Below, one piece after another: positions 8,380 through 16,587 of a stretch of 64,000 nt of DNA. The stretch covers positions 558,001 to 622,000 of the forward strand of contig NZ_SWBO01000001.1 in the NCBI RefSeq assembly GCF_005116475.1, written 5' to 3'. Below the pieces are notes generated by a model. It was given only the letters and a program-made list of their open reading frames with translations, was not told where the DNA came from and searched no databases. The first letter of the stretch is position 1; each line of letters starts with the position of its first letter. Source of the stretch: Pedobacter cryotolerans. GTDB taxonomy: Bacteria > Bacteroidota > Bacteroidia > Sphingobacteriales > Sphingobacteriaceae. A program made the translations under genes and the position numbers.

Positions 8380-8655
8380 CTACCGTTTTAGCTCTTTTCG
8401 TAAAGGTGGATAATTTGGTATTTTCACTTTGAAACTGAAAACTTCAATGGGTTGAATTTCTAATGCTCTGCAAACTTCGATTAACCCACTGATCGAAATA
8501 TTATTTTTACCCCTAACTATTCGATAGACTTGGCTATAACTAAAATCAGTTCTATCTTGAATATCTTCTAAAGTGATTTTTTTAGCATTTGAGATTTCCC
8601 AAAGACGTTCTCTAATTAAACCTAAAGATTCTTTATCTATAAACTGTTCCGCCAC
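8380..8655 (-). CDS. XRE-family helix-turn-helix regulator
   Basis: A 91-residue DNA-binding protein. Residues about 13-70 form a Cro/C1-type domain: IRERLWEISNAKKITLEDIQ is followed by the recognition region FSYSQVYRIVRGKNNISISG and a typical closing helix with the pattern LIEVCRALEIQPIEVF. No partner domain is present. An 18-bp palindrome (8689-8706) lies 34 bases upstream of its start and overlaps the -33 box of a divergent consensus promoter. The simplest reading is that the protein represses itself and the divergent transcript. It may be the regulator of the neighbouring defence-like genes. Confidence 0.85.
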   Translation of the reverse strand: MAEQFIDKESLGLIRERLWEISNAKKITLEDIQDRTDFSYSQVYRIVRGKNNISISGLIEVCRALEIQPIEVFSFKVKIPNYPPLRKELKR

Positions 8656-8688
8656 TTTACAAAATGACTTTATTAAATATACTTTTAT

Positions 8689-8706
8689 TATTCCAAATTT
8701 GGAATA
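8689..8706. promoter_or_regulatory. 18-bp palindrome, likely operator of the XRE regulator
   Basis: TATTCCAAATTTGGAATA is a perfect palindrome located 34 bases upstream of the XRE gene. Its right half overlaps the TTTG -33 box of the rightward promoter at 8698-8729. A dimeric helix-turn-helix repressor bound here would block rightward transcription and probably its own. The symmetry is seen; binding is inferred. Confidence 0.6.
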
Positions 8707-8729
8707 TTGTTGTTTGTTACTTACATTTG
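8698..8729 (+). promoter_or_regulatory. consensus Bacteroidota promoter, divergent from the XRE gene
   Basis: TTTG at 8698-8701, a 20-base spacer and TACATTTG at 8722-8729 match the Bacteroidota housekeeping consensus (TTTG, 19-21, TAnnTTTG) exactly. Transcription should start near 8736 and run rightward through the hairpin RNA region and the 47-codon frame at 8960. Confidence 0.65.
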
Positions 8730-8831
8730 GTAAAAGGTGTTAATAAAGAGTCTTGACTGCAAATTCTGACAAGTGCAACTGGGAGGGACAATAGATTAAT
8801 GCTCATGATGATATTTTGTGTACTTTCGTAT

Positions 8832-8919
8832 ACACTATAGCATTGTGGGCTCTATTGAATATCGATTCCCAAGGTCGTCAGAAACCTGCAGTCCGGTAAA
8901 TAGAGCCCAGCTATAGTGT
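8832..8919 (+). ncRNA. candidate structured RNA with a 21-bp stem
   Basis: ACACTATAGC plus TGGGCTCTATT (8832-8841 and 8846-8856) pairs perfectly with the single segment 8899-8919. Only a 4-base bulge (8842-8845) interrupts a 21-bp stem. The 42-base loop contains a smaller possible stem (AGGT with ACCT). A -7-like TACTTTCG lies at 8821-8828, placing a start at the foot of the stem. The element is also downstream of the consensus promoter at 8698-8729. It does not carry the conserved 4.5S, tmRNA or 6S sequences that I know. It could be a regulatory RNA, a leader structure or a remnant of a mobile element. Confidence 0.45.
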
Positions 8920-8959
8920 TCTAAATATCAGTTAAGACTCGTTTATCAAATAACGAGCA

Positions 8960-9103
8960 ATGAAAAAACTAACCAAAAAAGTAAACCCAATTTTGAAAGC
9001 CCTTAACAAAGCGCTTAGGTTTACCGTGTTTTTTTCATCATTGCCATTTCCCTCAATCACTCCCAAACAATTGTTTGCCCTCATCATTAAATCACCAGTC
9101 TGA
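8960..9103 (+). CDS. short basic peptide frame, possibly a gene remnant
   Basis: A 47-codon frame from ATG at 8960 to TGA at 9103. Its N-terminus (MKKLTKKVNPILKALNKALR) is strongly basic, followed by a hydrophobic stretch (FTVFFSSLPFP). It looks like a signal peptide or the start of a longer protein, and may be the decayed 5' end of an exported protein. It lies on the transcript predicted from 8698-8729, after the hairpin RNA. A small functional peptide is the alternative. Confidence 0.3.
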   Translation: MKKLTKKVNPILKALNKALRFTVFFSSLPFPSITPKQLFALIIKSPV

Positions 9104-9109
9104 ACAAAA

Positions 9110-9250
9110 TATTGGGTGGTGCTAGCGTTTAGGTTGTTATTGGTTAATATATTCGAGCCTAGTTACCACCCATTCTTATTCTCTTCTTACATTTTGCGTC
9201 ATGCTATTCCCTCTCCTTCGGGGAGAGTTTATCCCGAACTAGTTTCGGGA
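9110..9250. repeat. three intergenic palindromes upstream of the tlpA-like gene
   Basis: TGGGTGGT and ACCACCCA form the outer arms of a 60-base inverted repeat (about 9113-9172). CTCTCC and GGAGAG close a tight hairpin at 9211-9227. TCCCGAA and TTCGGGA close another at 9232-9250. The last two are of the dispersed type found near 20.7 kb, 45.5 kb and in the metH leader, so they are probably repeat elements. They lie 33 bases or more before the gene start. Confidence 0.5.
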
Positions 9251-9282
9251 GTTGGCGTGGGGCTTTAAACCATCTAAATTTT

Positions 9283-9927
9283 ATGAAAAAAACAACGATT
9301 TTATGCGTAATGGCATTGCTATGCCTAAAAAAGACTAAAGCTGGAACTTGCCAGCCGTGGCTGGGACTAAAGCTGAAAGCTTGTTTATTGCTGGCTACAT
9401 CATTAGTGCTTTGTACTGGGCAGTTAAAGGCGCAAGAGATAAAGGCTTTTAAAATAGGAGAAAGACTTCCAGAAACCTTTTGGCAACAAGAACACAGCAT
9501 CCTTAAAAATGGAAAAACAACTACATCAAATTTTAAGCAACTAAAAGGTAAGCCCTTCTTACTAGATTTTTGGGCAACCTGGTGCAGCGCCTGTTTAAAA
9601 GGCTTTCCGAAAATGCAGGATTTGCAAAATAGGTACAGCAAAAACCTAAATATACTGATGGTAAATACCTATGAAAAGGATACGCTGCCAGTTTTGGAGC
9701 AGTTTTACCAAAAACAGCAACAGGCCATCAAGAGCTTTTCGCTAAGCTTAGTAGCCAGTGATGCTGCATTGAAGAACATGTTTGCTGTTAAAAGCATACC
9801 CCATTACATCTGGGTAGGTGCAGATGGAAGAATTAAGGCCATTACCGATGCGGAGGCTGTGACCGAATTGCAAGTCAAACGGTTTATTGCAGGTTTATCG
9901 CTTAATCTTAAACTGAAGGAGAGATAG
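9283..9927 (+). CDS. TlpA-like thioredoxin-fold protein, exported
   Basis: A 214-residue thiol-disulfide oxidoreductase of the TlpA/ResA type. The catalytic motif WCSAC (C101 and C104) sits in LLDFWATWCSACLKGFPK, and a cis-proline region follows at KSIPHYIW (P173). The N-terminus has two hydrophobic stretches; the second (about residues 33-47, ending QLKAQ) looks like the true signal sequence, so the real start might be further inside. The gene ends 3 bases before susC, so the three genes form an operon. Such proteins keep cysteine-containing exported proteins reduced or help with substrate processing; the target here is unknown. Confidence 0.8.
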   Translation: MKKTTILCVMALLCLKKTKAGTCQPWLGLKLKACLLLATSLVLCTGQLKAQEIKAFKIGERLPETFWQQEHSILKNGKTTTSNFKQLKGKPFLLDFWATWCSACLKGFPKMQDLQNRYSKNLNILMVNTYEKDTLPVLEQFYQKQQQAIKSFSLSLVASDAALKNMFAVKSIPHYIWVGADGRIKAITDAEAVTELQVKRFIAGLSLNLKLKER

Positions 9928-9930
9928 ACC

Positions 9931-12900
9931 ATGGCAAATATGCAATTTAACTATTTTGGCAAAATGCCAATCGTATTAACCTGTGCTCTTTTTGTACTGG
10001 GTTTATTATTTACTGCGCAAACATCTGCCCAAACCAAGTTTAGCATTAAGGGCAGGGTAACTGATCTAGACGGTAAACGTATCACGGTAAGCATTCGTTC
10101 TAGTGCTGGCATGGCGGTTCCAGATGCGGATGGTGCTTTTGAGATTAAGCTTCTCAAATTGTCTGATACGATCTGGTTTAGTGCGGTGGGCTACCAAAGG
10201 ATATACCGTTTGGTAAAAAATGAAAATGAACTGCTGAACGTAAAAATGACAGAAGCCATTAAAGAACTGAACGAGGTGGTGGTAGAAACAGGATACCAGA
10301 CTGCCAAACCCAATGAAATTAATGGAACAGTGGCGGTAATAGATGAAAAGATGCTCAATGAACGTTCAGGAACAAACATCCTTGATCGACTGATTGGACA
10401 AAGCAGCGGCCTATTACTCAACGTAGGCAAGAGCAATGGCAATCCACAAAACACCACTAACCTGTCTGTACGGGGTCTGGGTACCATTAATGGTCCCTTA
10501 GATCCATTAATCGTGTTGGATGGTTTTATCTATGAGGGCAATATCGCGAACATCAACCCAAATGATATCGAAAACGTGTCCATTTTAAAAGATGCAGCCG
10601 CTGCCTCCATCTGGGGGGCGAGGGCAGGCAATGGCGTTATCGTGCTTACGAGCAAAAAGGGCAAACTCAATCAGCCCCTACAGCTGTCGGTTAATGTAAA
10701 CTATGTATGGCAAGAGCTGCCCAACATTGGTCTGCTTAACCAGATGGACAATAATGACTATATCAATGTAGAGCGACAATTGTTTGATGAAGGCTATTTC
10801 AACAACATCATCACCCAAACACCCTATGCGGCATTAACACCAGTGGTAGAGCTACTTTCGGCCTTAAAGAATGGCCAGATCAATCAAGCCACGGCCGATC
10901 GGCAGTTGGGACTGTTGGCACAGGGCAATACCCGCCAATCCTATCTTGATCATTTTTACACCAATGCCCTTACCCAACAGTACAGCATGAACGTCAGAGG
11001 AGGTGGTGCGAAAAATAGCTATCTTTTTTCGGCGGCTTATGACCGTGCAAAGGATGAAACCTACGGCATGAACAACAAGGTCAATTTCCACTTTGCCAAT
11101 GATTTTAAGCTCATCCGAAACCTGGAGCTGAGTACCAATATTTACTATACAAATGCTGTTAACAAAAGTGGCAGACCAGCCTACAACACCCAAACGGTAG
11201 GTAACAGATATCCCGCTTACTTAAACTTTGCCGATCCGTCCGGGCTGGCAAGATCATACCGTAGCGCCTATACCGATACAGTTGCCAAAGGCAAGTTTTT
11301 GGATTGGAAATACTACCCAACAGAGGAGTATAAACACAGTTATAGTAAAACGCAAAATCAGGAATTTTTTGCCAATGTGGGGCTCAAATACCAGCTGATG
11401 GAGGGCTTGAACCTGCAACTGAGTTATCAGTACCAAAAACAGGACCTGAATACAGACAATGTATCTGATGAAGAAAGTTATGCAGCAAGAAATCTGGTGA
11501 ATACCTATAGCCAGTACAATACCAGTACTGGGGTGGTCAAGTATATTGTGCCCAGGGGAGGTATAATGAAACAGAACTTTCAAACGGTAAGCTCCCAAAC
11601 CGCTAGAGCTCAGTTTAACTTTAACAAGTTAATCGGGGTACACTCAGTAAATGCAATTTTGGGAGCAGAACAAAGAGGGGCAGATACCAGGGCAAGTGCC
11701 TTCAGTAGATACGGTTATGTTGCAGATCCACTAAATTATGGCCTGGTTGATGTTCTGAACAGTTATCCGCAGTACCTAACGGGCAACTTTGGCGAGCTTG
11801 GGGGCGATGGCGCATTGAGCAGTACCCGCTACCGTTTCGTTTCTTTTTACAGCAACCTAGCCTACACTTATAAGGGCAGATATATCCTGTCTGCAAGTGT
11901 CAGGCGTGATGGATCAAACATTTTTGGTGCCAATACCAACGATAAATGGAAACCACTCTGGTCTGCAGGTTTAGGCTGGAAAATTGCTGATGAACCTTTT
12001 TATGACATCCCCTGGTTGCCCGTGCTCCGCCTATCGGTAAATTATGGGCAGAGCGGAAATGTGGACATGAGCAGAACGGCCTTGCCAGTAGTTTCTTACG
12101 CTACGCAAGCAGTTACCCAATTACCATTTACCAGAATTAGAACCATTAACAACCCCGATCTGCGCTGGGAACAACTCTCGCAGGTCAATGTAAAGCTCGA
12201 TTTTGAATTGGCAACCCAACGCCTAAACGGTTCATTCGCTTACTATATCAAACACGGAACAGACCTGTATGGCAACGCACCATTTGATTATACCAAATGG
12301 GGGAGTAGAAGTGAACTTGTTGTGAATGTGGCAGACATGAAGGGAAGGGGTTTCGATCTTGATCTGCATAGCAGAAATCTAAGTGGCAAAAATTGGAGTT
12401 GGAATACTGACTTGTATGTAAGCTATAACCTGAGCAAAACCCAAAAATACTACAACATTACAGGGGCAGGCCTATACGGTCTAATTTCGGGTGGCGATAT
12501 GATCAGTCCAGTAGAGGGTTGGCCGTTGTATGCCATAGCTGCCTACAAATGGGGTGGGCTTGATGCAAATGGCAATCCCCAGGGTTATCTGAATGGCGAA
12601 TTAAGTACAAACTATAATGCGATGGCTGCAGAAGCGGCAACCACTGGCGCTAATCTACAATACATGGGTAATGCCAGTCCGCTTTATTTTGGTTCGTTCA
12701 TTAACACGGTTAAATGGAAAAACCTGAGCTTATCCATCAATGTCAATTACAAATTGGGCTATCAGGTACGTAAACCTGCCATTTCCTATGATCAGCTGAT
12801 CAACTATGGCGTAGGGCACATAGACTTTGCAAACAGGTGGCAAAAAGCTGGGGATGAACTAAAGACTAATATTCCATCATTCAGCTATCCGAATATAGCA

Positions 12901-13155
12901 AACAGGGATGCCTTCTTTTATAATGCAGCCATCAATACCATGTCTGGTAGTCATTTAAGGCTCGATTATATCAAACTAAGCTATGGTTTGTCTACAGCGC
13001 AATGGAAGTTCCCCTTCAGAGAGCTGACCCTTTTCACAGCAGTACAGAACGCAGGCATCCTTTGGCGGTCCAATCCCTATGGTTACGATCCGGATTACGC
13101 AAGGGTTATTCCACCAACACGTCAATTCACATTTGGTTTAAGAGCTTCATTTTAA
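9931..13155 (+). CDS. SusC/RagA-family TonB-dependent outer-membrane transporter
   Basis: A 1074-residue outer-membrane barrel that imports substrate with energy from TonB. In order: a signal peptide (cleavage near residue 33, TSA/QTKF), a carboxypeptidase-regulatory-like domain (about 37-115), a TonB plug (about 125-240) with the family signature ILKDAAAASIWGARAGNGVI, and a C-terminal barrel ending in phenylalanine (FGLRASF). It starts 4 bases after the TlpA-like gene and is followed 10 bases later by its SusD partner. No glycoside hydrolase, sulfatase, sigma factor or FecR-type anti-sigma gene is adjacent, so the substrate cannot be guessed as a glycan; a peptide or cofactor is possible. 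Confidence 0.92.
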   Translation: MANMQFNYFGKMPIVLTCALFVLGLLFTAQTSAQTKFSIKGRVTDLDGKRITVSIRSSAGMAVPDADGAFEIKLLKLSDTIWFSAVGYQRIYRLVKNENELLNVKMTEAIKELNEVVVETGYQTAKPNEINGTVAVIDEKMLNERSGTNILDRLIGQSSGLLLNVGKSNGNPQNTTNLSVRGLGTINGPLDPLIVLDGFIYEGNIANINPNDIENVSILKDAAAASIWGARAGNGVIVLTSKKGKLNQPLQLSVNVNYVWQELPNIGLLNQMDNNDYINVERQLFDEGYFNNIITQTPYAALTPVVELLSALKNGQINQATADRQLGLLAQGNTRQSYLDHFYTNALTQQYSMNVRGGGAKNSYLFSAAYDRAKDETYGMNNKVNFHFANDFKLIRNLELSTNIYYTNAVNKSGRPAYNTQTVGNRYPAYLNFADPSGLARSYRSAYTDTVAKGKFLDWKYYPTEEYKHSYSKTQNQEFFANVGLKYQLMEGLNLQLSYQYQKQDLNTDNVSDEESYAARNLVNTYSQYNTSTGVVKYIVPRGGIMKQNFQTVSSQTARAQFNFNKLIGVHSVNAILGAEQRGADTRASAFSRYGYVADPLNYGLVDVLNSYPQYLTGNFGELGGDGALSSTRYRFVSFYSNLAYTYKGRYILSASVRRDGSNIFGANTNDKWKPLWSAGLGWKIADEPFYDIPWLPVLRLSVNYGQSGNVDMSRTALPVVSYATQAVTQLPFTRIRTINNPDLRWEQLSQVNVKLDFELATQRLNGSFAYYIKHGTDLYGNAPFDYTKWGSRSELVVNVADMKGRGFDLDLHSRNLSGKNWSWNTDLYVSYNLSKTQKYYNITGAGLYGLISGGDMISPVEGWPLYAIAAYKWGGLDANGNPQGYLNGELSTNYNAMAAEAATTGANLQYMGNASPLYFGSFINTVKWKNLSLSINVNYKLGYQVRKPAISYDQLINYGVGHIDFANRWQKAGDELKTNIPSFSYPNIANRDAFFYNAAINTMSGSHLRLDYIKLSYGLSTAQWKFPFRELTLFTAVQNAGILWRSNPYGYDPDYARVIPPTRQFTFGLRASF

Positions 13156-13165
13156 AAACATTTTT

Positions 13166-14533
13166 ATGAAAAACAGCAAACAATTACTATTGATACTCGG
13201 CCTGTTTATGCTACCCTTTTTAGGCTGTAAAAAATACCTTGATCAAAAATCAAACGATAGTTTGGTAGTACCAAAATCGTTAACCGATATTCAGGGCATA
13301 TTGGATGATGCAGCCATTATTAATCTACGGGTTACACCATCTTATAACGAACATTCTAGCGACGACTTTTTTATGCTGCCGGCAAGTTACGCTTCTTATA
13401 ACCCGGCTTTCAAGCCGATCTATACCTGGCAGCCGACAGTTTATAATCATGGTAATGATTATGCCTTGGGCTATAATGCCATTTATAACACCAATCTAAG
13501 CTTAGATTTGTTAAAAGCTGTTGAGCGTAACGGTGTAAATGCTGCGCCTTGGGACAATATTAAAGGAAGTGCCTTGTTTATCAGGGCATACTATTTTTTA
13601 ATGCTCACCTCACAATTTGGTTTGGCCTATGATGAGGCTTCCTCAGCACAGGATTTGGGAATTCCGTTGAGGCTGGATACCCAGTTTGACAAGCCCTCGG
13701 TAAGAGCAACTGTTGCAGCATGCTACCAACAGGTAATCGATGATTTAGAAACTTCAGTTGGCTTGCTGCCAGATTATCCCCAGCATTTAATGCGCCCATC
13801 AAAGGGAGCGGCGCTGGCACTGCTTGCCCGCTGTTACCTATACATGCATCAATATGAGCTGGCCTTAAAGTATGCGGAAGATGCCCTGTTACTGAATAAC
13901 AAATTGATAAACTATAATGGCGATCCAGATTTGTTGGCCTTGACCAGTACGGTGCCCATCAAAAAATTCAACAAGGAAACGATATGGTATGCAGAAATGT
14001 CGGGCGGTTTTGGCGCAAATTCTACCACCAGAGCCAGGGTAGATACGGCACTGTATCTGAGTTATGCAAACAATGACTTAAGAAAAACGGCGTATTTCAG
14101 GGCGATAGCTCCCTATCAACAATTTAAGGGCAACTATACGGCAACAGCCAACATTTATTTTTCGGGTTTGGCTACCGATGAATTGTACATCACCAGGGCA
14201 GAGTGCAAAGCTTTCCTTAACGATGTGGAAGGAGGCATGGCCGATTTGAATCTGCTGCTGAAAACAAGATGGAGAAATACGGTGGCTTATGTGCCTCTAG
14301 TGGGTATGGATAGAATAGATGCGTTGAACAAGATCCGATCAGAACGCAGAAAAGAATTGTTGTACCGAGGTTTGCGGTGGGAGGACATCAAGCGTTACAA
14401 CAAAGAAGGTGCGAACCTGATTTTAAAAAGGGTGATTGACGGGCAGACCTTTACGATTTTACCCAACAGCAGAAATTATGCACTCTCTTTGCCAGATGAT
14501 GTGATTAGAGTTTCGGGGATGCCGCAAAACTAA
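13166..14533 (+). CDS. SusD/RagB-family surface lipoprotein
   Basis: A 455-residue partner of the SusC protein just upstream, acting as the lid that captures substrate at the cell surface. The lipobox is LPFLGC with the lipidated cysteine at residue 21, followed by KKYLDQ as in many SusD proteins. TPR-like helices fill the middle, and the C-terminal signature IRSERRKELLYRGLRWEDIKRYN is clear. It is somewhat shorter than the usual 500 residues. A strong bidirectional terminator follows directly, closing the three-gene operon. Confidence 0.92.
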   Translation: MKNSKQLLLILGLFMLPFLGCKKYLDQKSNDSLVVPKSLTDIQGILDDAAIINLRVTPSYNEHSSDDFFMLPASYASYNPAFKPIYTWQPTVYNHGNDYALGYNAIYNTNLSLDLLKAVERNGVNAAPWDNIKGSALFIRAYYFLMLTSQFGLAYDEASSAQDLGIPLRLDTQFDKPSVRATVAACYQQVIDDLETSVGLLPDYPQHLMRPSKGAALALLARCYLYMHQYELALKYAEDALLLNNKLINYNGDPDLLALTSTVPIKKFNKETIWYAEMSGGFGANSTTRARVDTALYLSYANNDLRKTAYFRAIAPYQQFKGNYTATANIYFSGLATDELYITRAECKAFLNDVEGGMADLNLLLKTRWRNTVAYVPLVGMDRIDALNKIRSERRKELLYRGLRWEDIKRYNKEGANLILKRVIDGQTFTILPNSRNYALSLPDDVIRVSGMPQN

Positions 14534-14538
14534 AACAT

Positions 14539-14570
14539 ACAGCAGGGTATCATTTATACCCTGCTGTTTT
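14539..14570. terminator. strong bidirectional terminator
   Basis: ACAGCAGGGTA (14539-14549) pairs with TACCCTGCTGT (14557-14567) in a perfect 11-bp stem with a 7-base loop, followed by a T-run on the plus strand. On the minus strand the tail is TATGTTTT. It sits between the convergent susD and small secreted protein genes and should terminate both. Confidence 0.85.
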
Positions 14571-14577
14571 GTCATAC

Positions 14578-14958
14578 CTATTGTTCAGCACGATTTACAA
14601 TTTCCATCGTTGCATCATCAGAACCCGAAACAAAAGCTGACGAACTAGAAAATGGTGTTCCAGCTAGGTTTAAGCTTGATTTTAAAGTAGGTGTATACAA
14701 AGGATTATTTACAAATGCTTCATCCACTACAATCGAACACGCTTGTTCTGGTGTATCATCACAGGTAATTGGATCGGTAGTGTAAATCCAGTTGCTTTCA
14801 TTTTCTACATTTGCCTTGCTATGGTCTGGCCCATTGTAGCGAAAAGTGTATTGCACCCTTTTGCCTTTGGCTTCACCTTTAAAAGCACTCATGCTAAAAA
14901 CTACGCCGAACGCTACCAATAGCGCTGCAAGGCCTACAAATAATTTATTTCTTTTCAT
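14578..14958 (-). CDS. small secreted protein, DUF6520-like
   Basis: A 126-residue protein with an N-terminal hydrophobic segment (KLFVGLAALLVAFGVVFSMS) followed by AFKG, a start typical of a family of short Bacteroidota exported proteins often annotated DUF6520. The mature part is polar and contains only two cysteines (CDDTPEQAC), which could form a disulfide. The function is unknown. It is convergent with the TlpA/SusC/SusD operon; a link to the thiol-disulfide protein there is possible but unproven. Confidence 0.6.
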   Translation of the reverse strand: MKRNKLFVGLAALLVAFGVVFSMSAFKGEAKGKRVQYTFRYNGPDHSKANVENESNWIYTTDPITCDDTPEQACSIVVDEAFVNNPLYTPTLKSSLNLAGTPFSSSSAFVSGSDDATMEIVNRAEQ

Positions 14959-15282
14959 TGTAAATGACTGCTTTGTTGCATTTGAAAAAACAGCCGAAAA
15001 AGTTGGTTTAAATTTTAATTATCTACGCCACTTTGGTAGGCATCATACCTGTGTTTTTCAACTCCCAAGTTTTAAACACGATTTAGGTTCAGCTCATCCC
15101 AGCCCAACGGCACATCGCATGATGCTTAATTTGCACCACTAATTGAGCAGTACAAACCACGCAATGGCCATCGGATGGGTGGGATACACTAGCAGCGTAT
15201 CACTATTCAAAACTAGGCCCATCGAGGGTGTGATGGCGCTTAGGCAACCGTGTGAAAATAACTTGGCTAGCAAAGGCTCTTG
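14959..15282. other. intergenic stretch, nothing identified
   Basis: These 324 bases lie between two minus-strand genes and should contain the promoter of the 14578-14958 gene. A 98-codon frame on the plus strand reads through but has no protein-like pattern. I see no RNA or repeat here. Confidence 0.4.
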
Positions 15283-15852
15283 CTAAGGTATTTTGTTATT
15301 GATATGCAAAAAATGGGTGTAGTTCAACTGGAGATAATTGGCAATATCTTTCTTTTTGAGAAATGGGAGTAGTGCTTTAAAGTTCTGTCTAAATAATTCG
15401 ATCCTTTGTGCAGTTGATGAGTTTTCTAGAACGAACAGTCTAAATGCGATTGCTGCATCATAGTTTGCACAGAGCGAATCGTAAATCTTTTTTAACTCTT
15501 TAAACTCCTGATAAAGTGATTGTAAATCTTCGAAATCCCAAAAATAGATGGTGCATGGCATACAGGCCTTGAGGTAAAGGCTTTGGTTATATTTGCGGGT
15601 TACCAAGCATTGGTTGGCTGATATGAAATTGATGATGGAAGGACTTTTACGGTATTGTGCATCATATTCTTTTAGCGCTCCATTAGCCAAATAAGCAATG
15701 GAACCTTCTTTTCTGATAAAGCTTTGGTGAATTTTTAAGATTTGTTCTTGCTTCAATTGATTAATCTTTTGCCAAGCAAGCGGCTGAAGTGCTCCATAGG
15801 TTTGCAAAGTTAATTGCAGGGTAGAGATTGTGCTGTGTGGGTTCATAGCCAT
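15283..15852 (-). CDS. Crp/Fnr-like regulator with degenerate cNMP-binding domain
   Basis: About 189 residues. The pattern of a beta-roll (FIRKEGSIAYLANGALKEYD, then SPSIINFISANQCL) followed by helices ending in LKKKDIANYLQLNYTHFLHI matches the many short Crp/Fnr-type proteins of Bacteroidota, with a C-terminal helix-turn-helix. The glycine and arginine residues needed for cAMP binding are not evident, so the ligand is unknown. The frame opens at a TTG, but the ATGs at 15852 (MAMNPHST) or 15846 are more likely starts. A terminator hairpin for the upstream gene overlaps the longer start, which supports the shorter one. Confidence 0.65.
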   Translation of the reverse strand: MAMNPHSTISTLQLTLQTYGALQPLAWQKINQLKQEQILKIHQSFIRKEGSIAYLANGALKEYDAQYRKSPSIINFISANQCLVTRKYNQSLYLKACMPCTIYFWDFEDLQSLYQEFKELKKIYDSLCANYDAAIAFRLFVLENSSTAQRIELFRQNFKALLPFLKKKDIANYLQLNYTHFLHINNKIP

Positions 15853-15873
15853 GGGCGATAGAGATGAAAAAAT

Positions 15874-15906
15874 ATTCAGGTTGCCCAAGCACTAAGCAAC
15901 CTGAAT
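15874..15906 (-). terminator. terminator of the 128-residue gene
   Basis: ATTCAGGTTGC (15874-15884) pairs with GCAACCTGAAT (15896-15906), an 11-bp stem with an 11-base loop. On the minus strand the stem is followed by a run of T (ATTTTTTC). It lies 32 bases after the stop of the gene at 15938-16324. Confidence 0.75.
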
Positions 15907-15937
15907 TTGTTTACCTGTTTCGGATCAAACAGATAGA

Positions 15938-16324
15938 TTAATAGGTGATTTCAATTACAAATTCTCCCGTTGGGGTAAATTGGCCATTGGGTAAAATCCT
16001 AGCGGCTAACTTAGGCTTGGGGTTTGCGACCTTGCTATCAACTGGTTCTGGTTCTGGCTCTCCCTCTTTGAGGAGTATGATTGGCAAGCGATTGGCCAAG
16101 GCAAACTCCCCATTGGCTGCCATAAAACGTTGTACCTGTGGATTGATGTTGTCGAAATAAATGATTTGCCTTTCGGTTAAGATGAAGGTGTTTTTAAACC
16201 ATGAGTTTAAATCACTGCCTAACTCGCGTGCAACTGCATAAAGCGCTTCATCGTTCATTGCGTAAAAATGTTTACACATTTCTGCTACCCCTGTTGGGGT
16301 AAATGGAAACTTGTTCATAAGCAT
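15938..16324 (-). CDS. hypothetical protein
   Basis: A 128-residue protein beginning MLMNKFPFTPTGVAEMCKHF. The middle is helical, and the C-terminal third contains a repeated acidic-proline stretch (EGEPEPEPVDS) and a short beta-like end. There is no signal peptide. The motif FTPTG occurs near both ends (residues about 7 and 116), which is curious. I do not recognise a family. It is followed by its own terminator. Confidence 0.6.
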   Translation of the reverse strand: MLMNKFPFTPTGVAEMCKHFYAMNDEALYAVARELGSDLNSWFKNTFILTERQIIYFDNINPQVQRFMAANGEFALANRLPIILLKEGEPEPEPVDSKVANPKPKLAARILPNGQFTPTGEFVIEITY

Positions 16325-16587
16325 TATTTAAGGTTGTAAAATTGGTTAATTGCCAGCTAAACTATTCAGCCTAAACTACCCTTACAATACCCATTGCGCC
16401 ATTTTTTAAATTTTAGTTTGCAATTGATCACATTTTCTAGATATACGCTTCAAAATTTAAGAAGCGATACAAAATGTATGACTTTCACTATCAGTATCCT
16501 GTGAAATATCTATCCAATTGTTTTGTATTTTTTATTGGTTTTTATTAAACTTGGTTTATTCCCTATTTATTGATTGTAATTTAAAAG

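Noticed and set aside
8832..8919. signal recognition particle RNA or 6S RNA
   Set aside because: The conserved SRP GNAR-type apical sequence and the 6S central bubble are not present; the long perfect stem fits neither.
14846..15142. 98-codon plus-strand frame overlapping the small secreted protein gene
   Set aside because: It is antisense to a gene with a clear signal peptide and has no protein-like features of its own.
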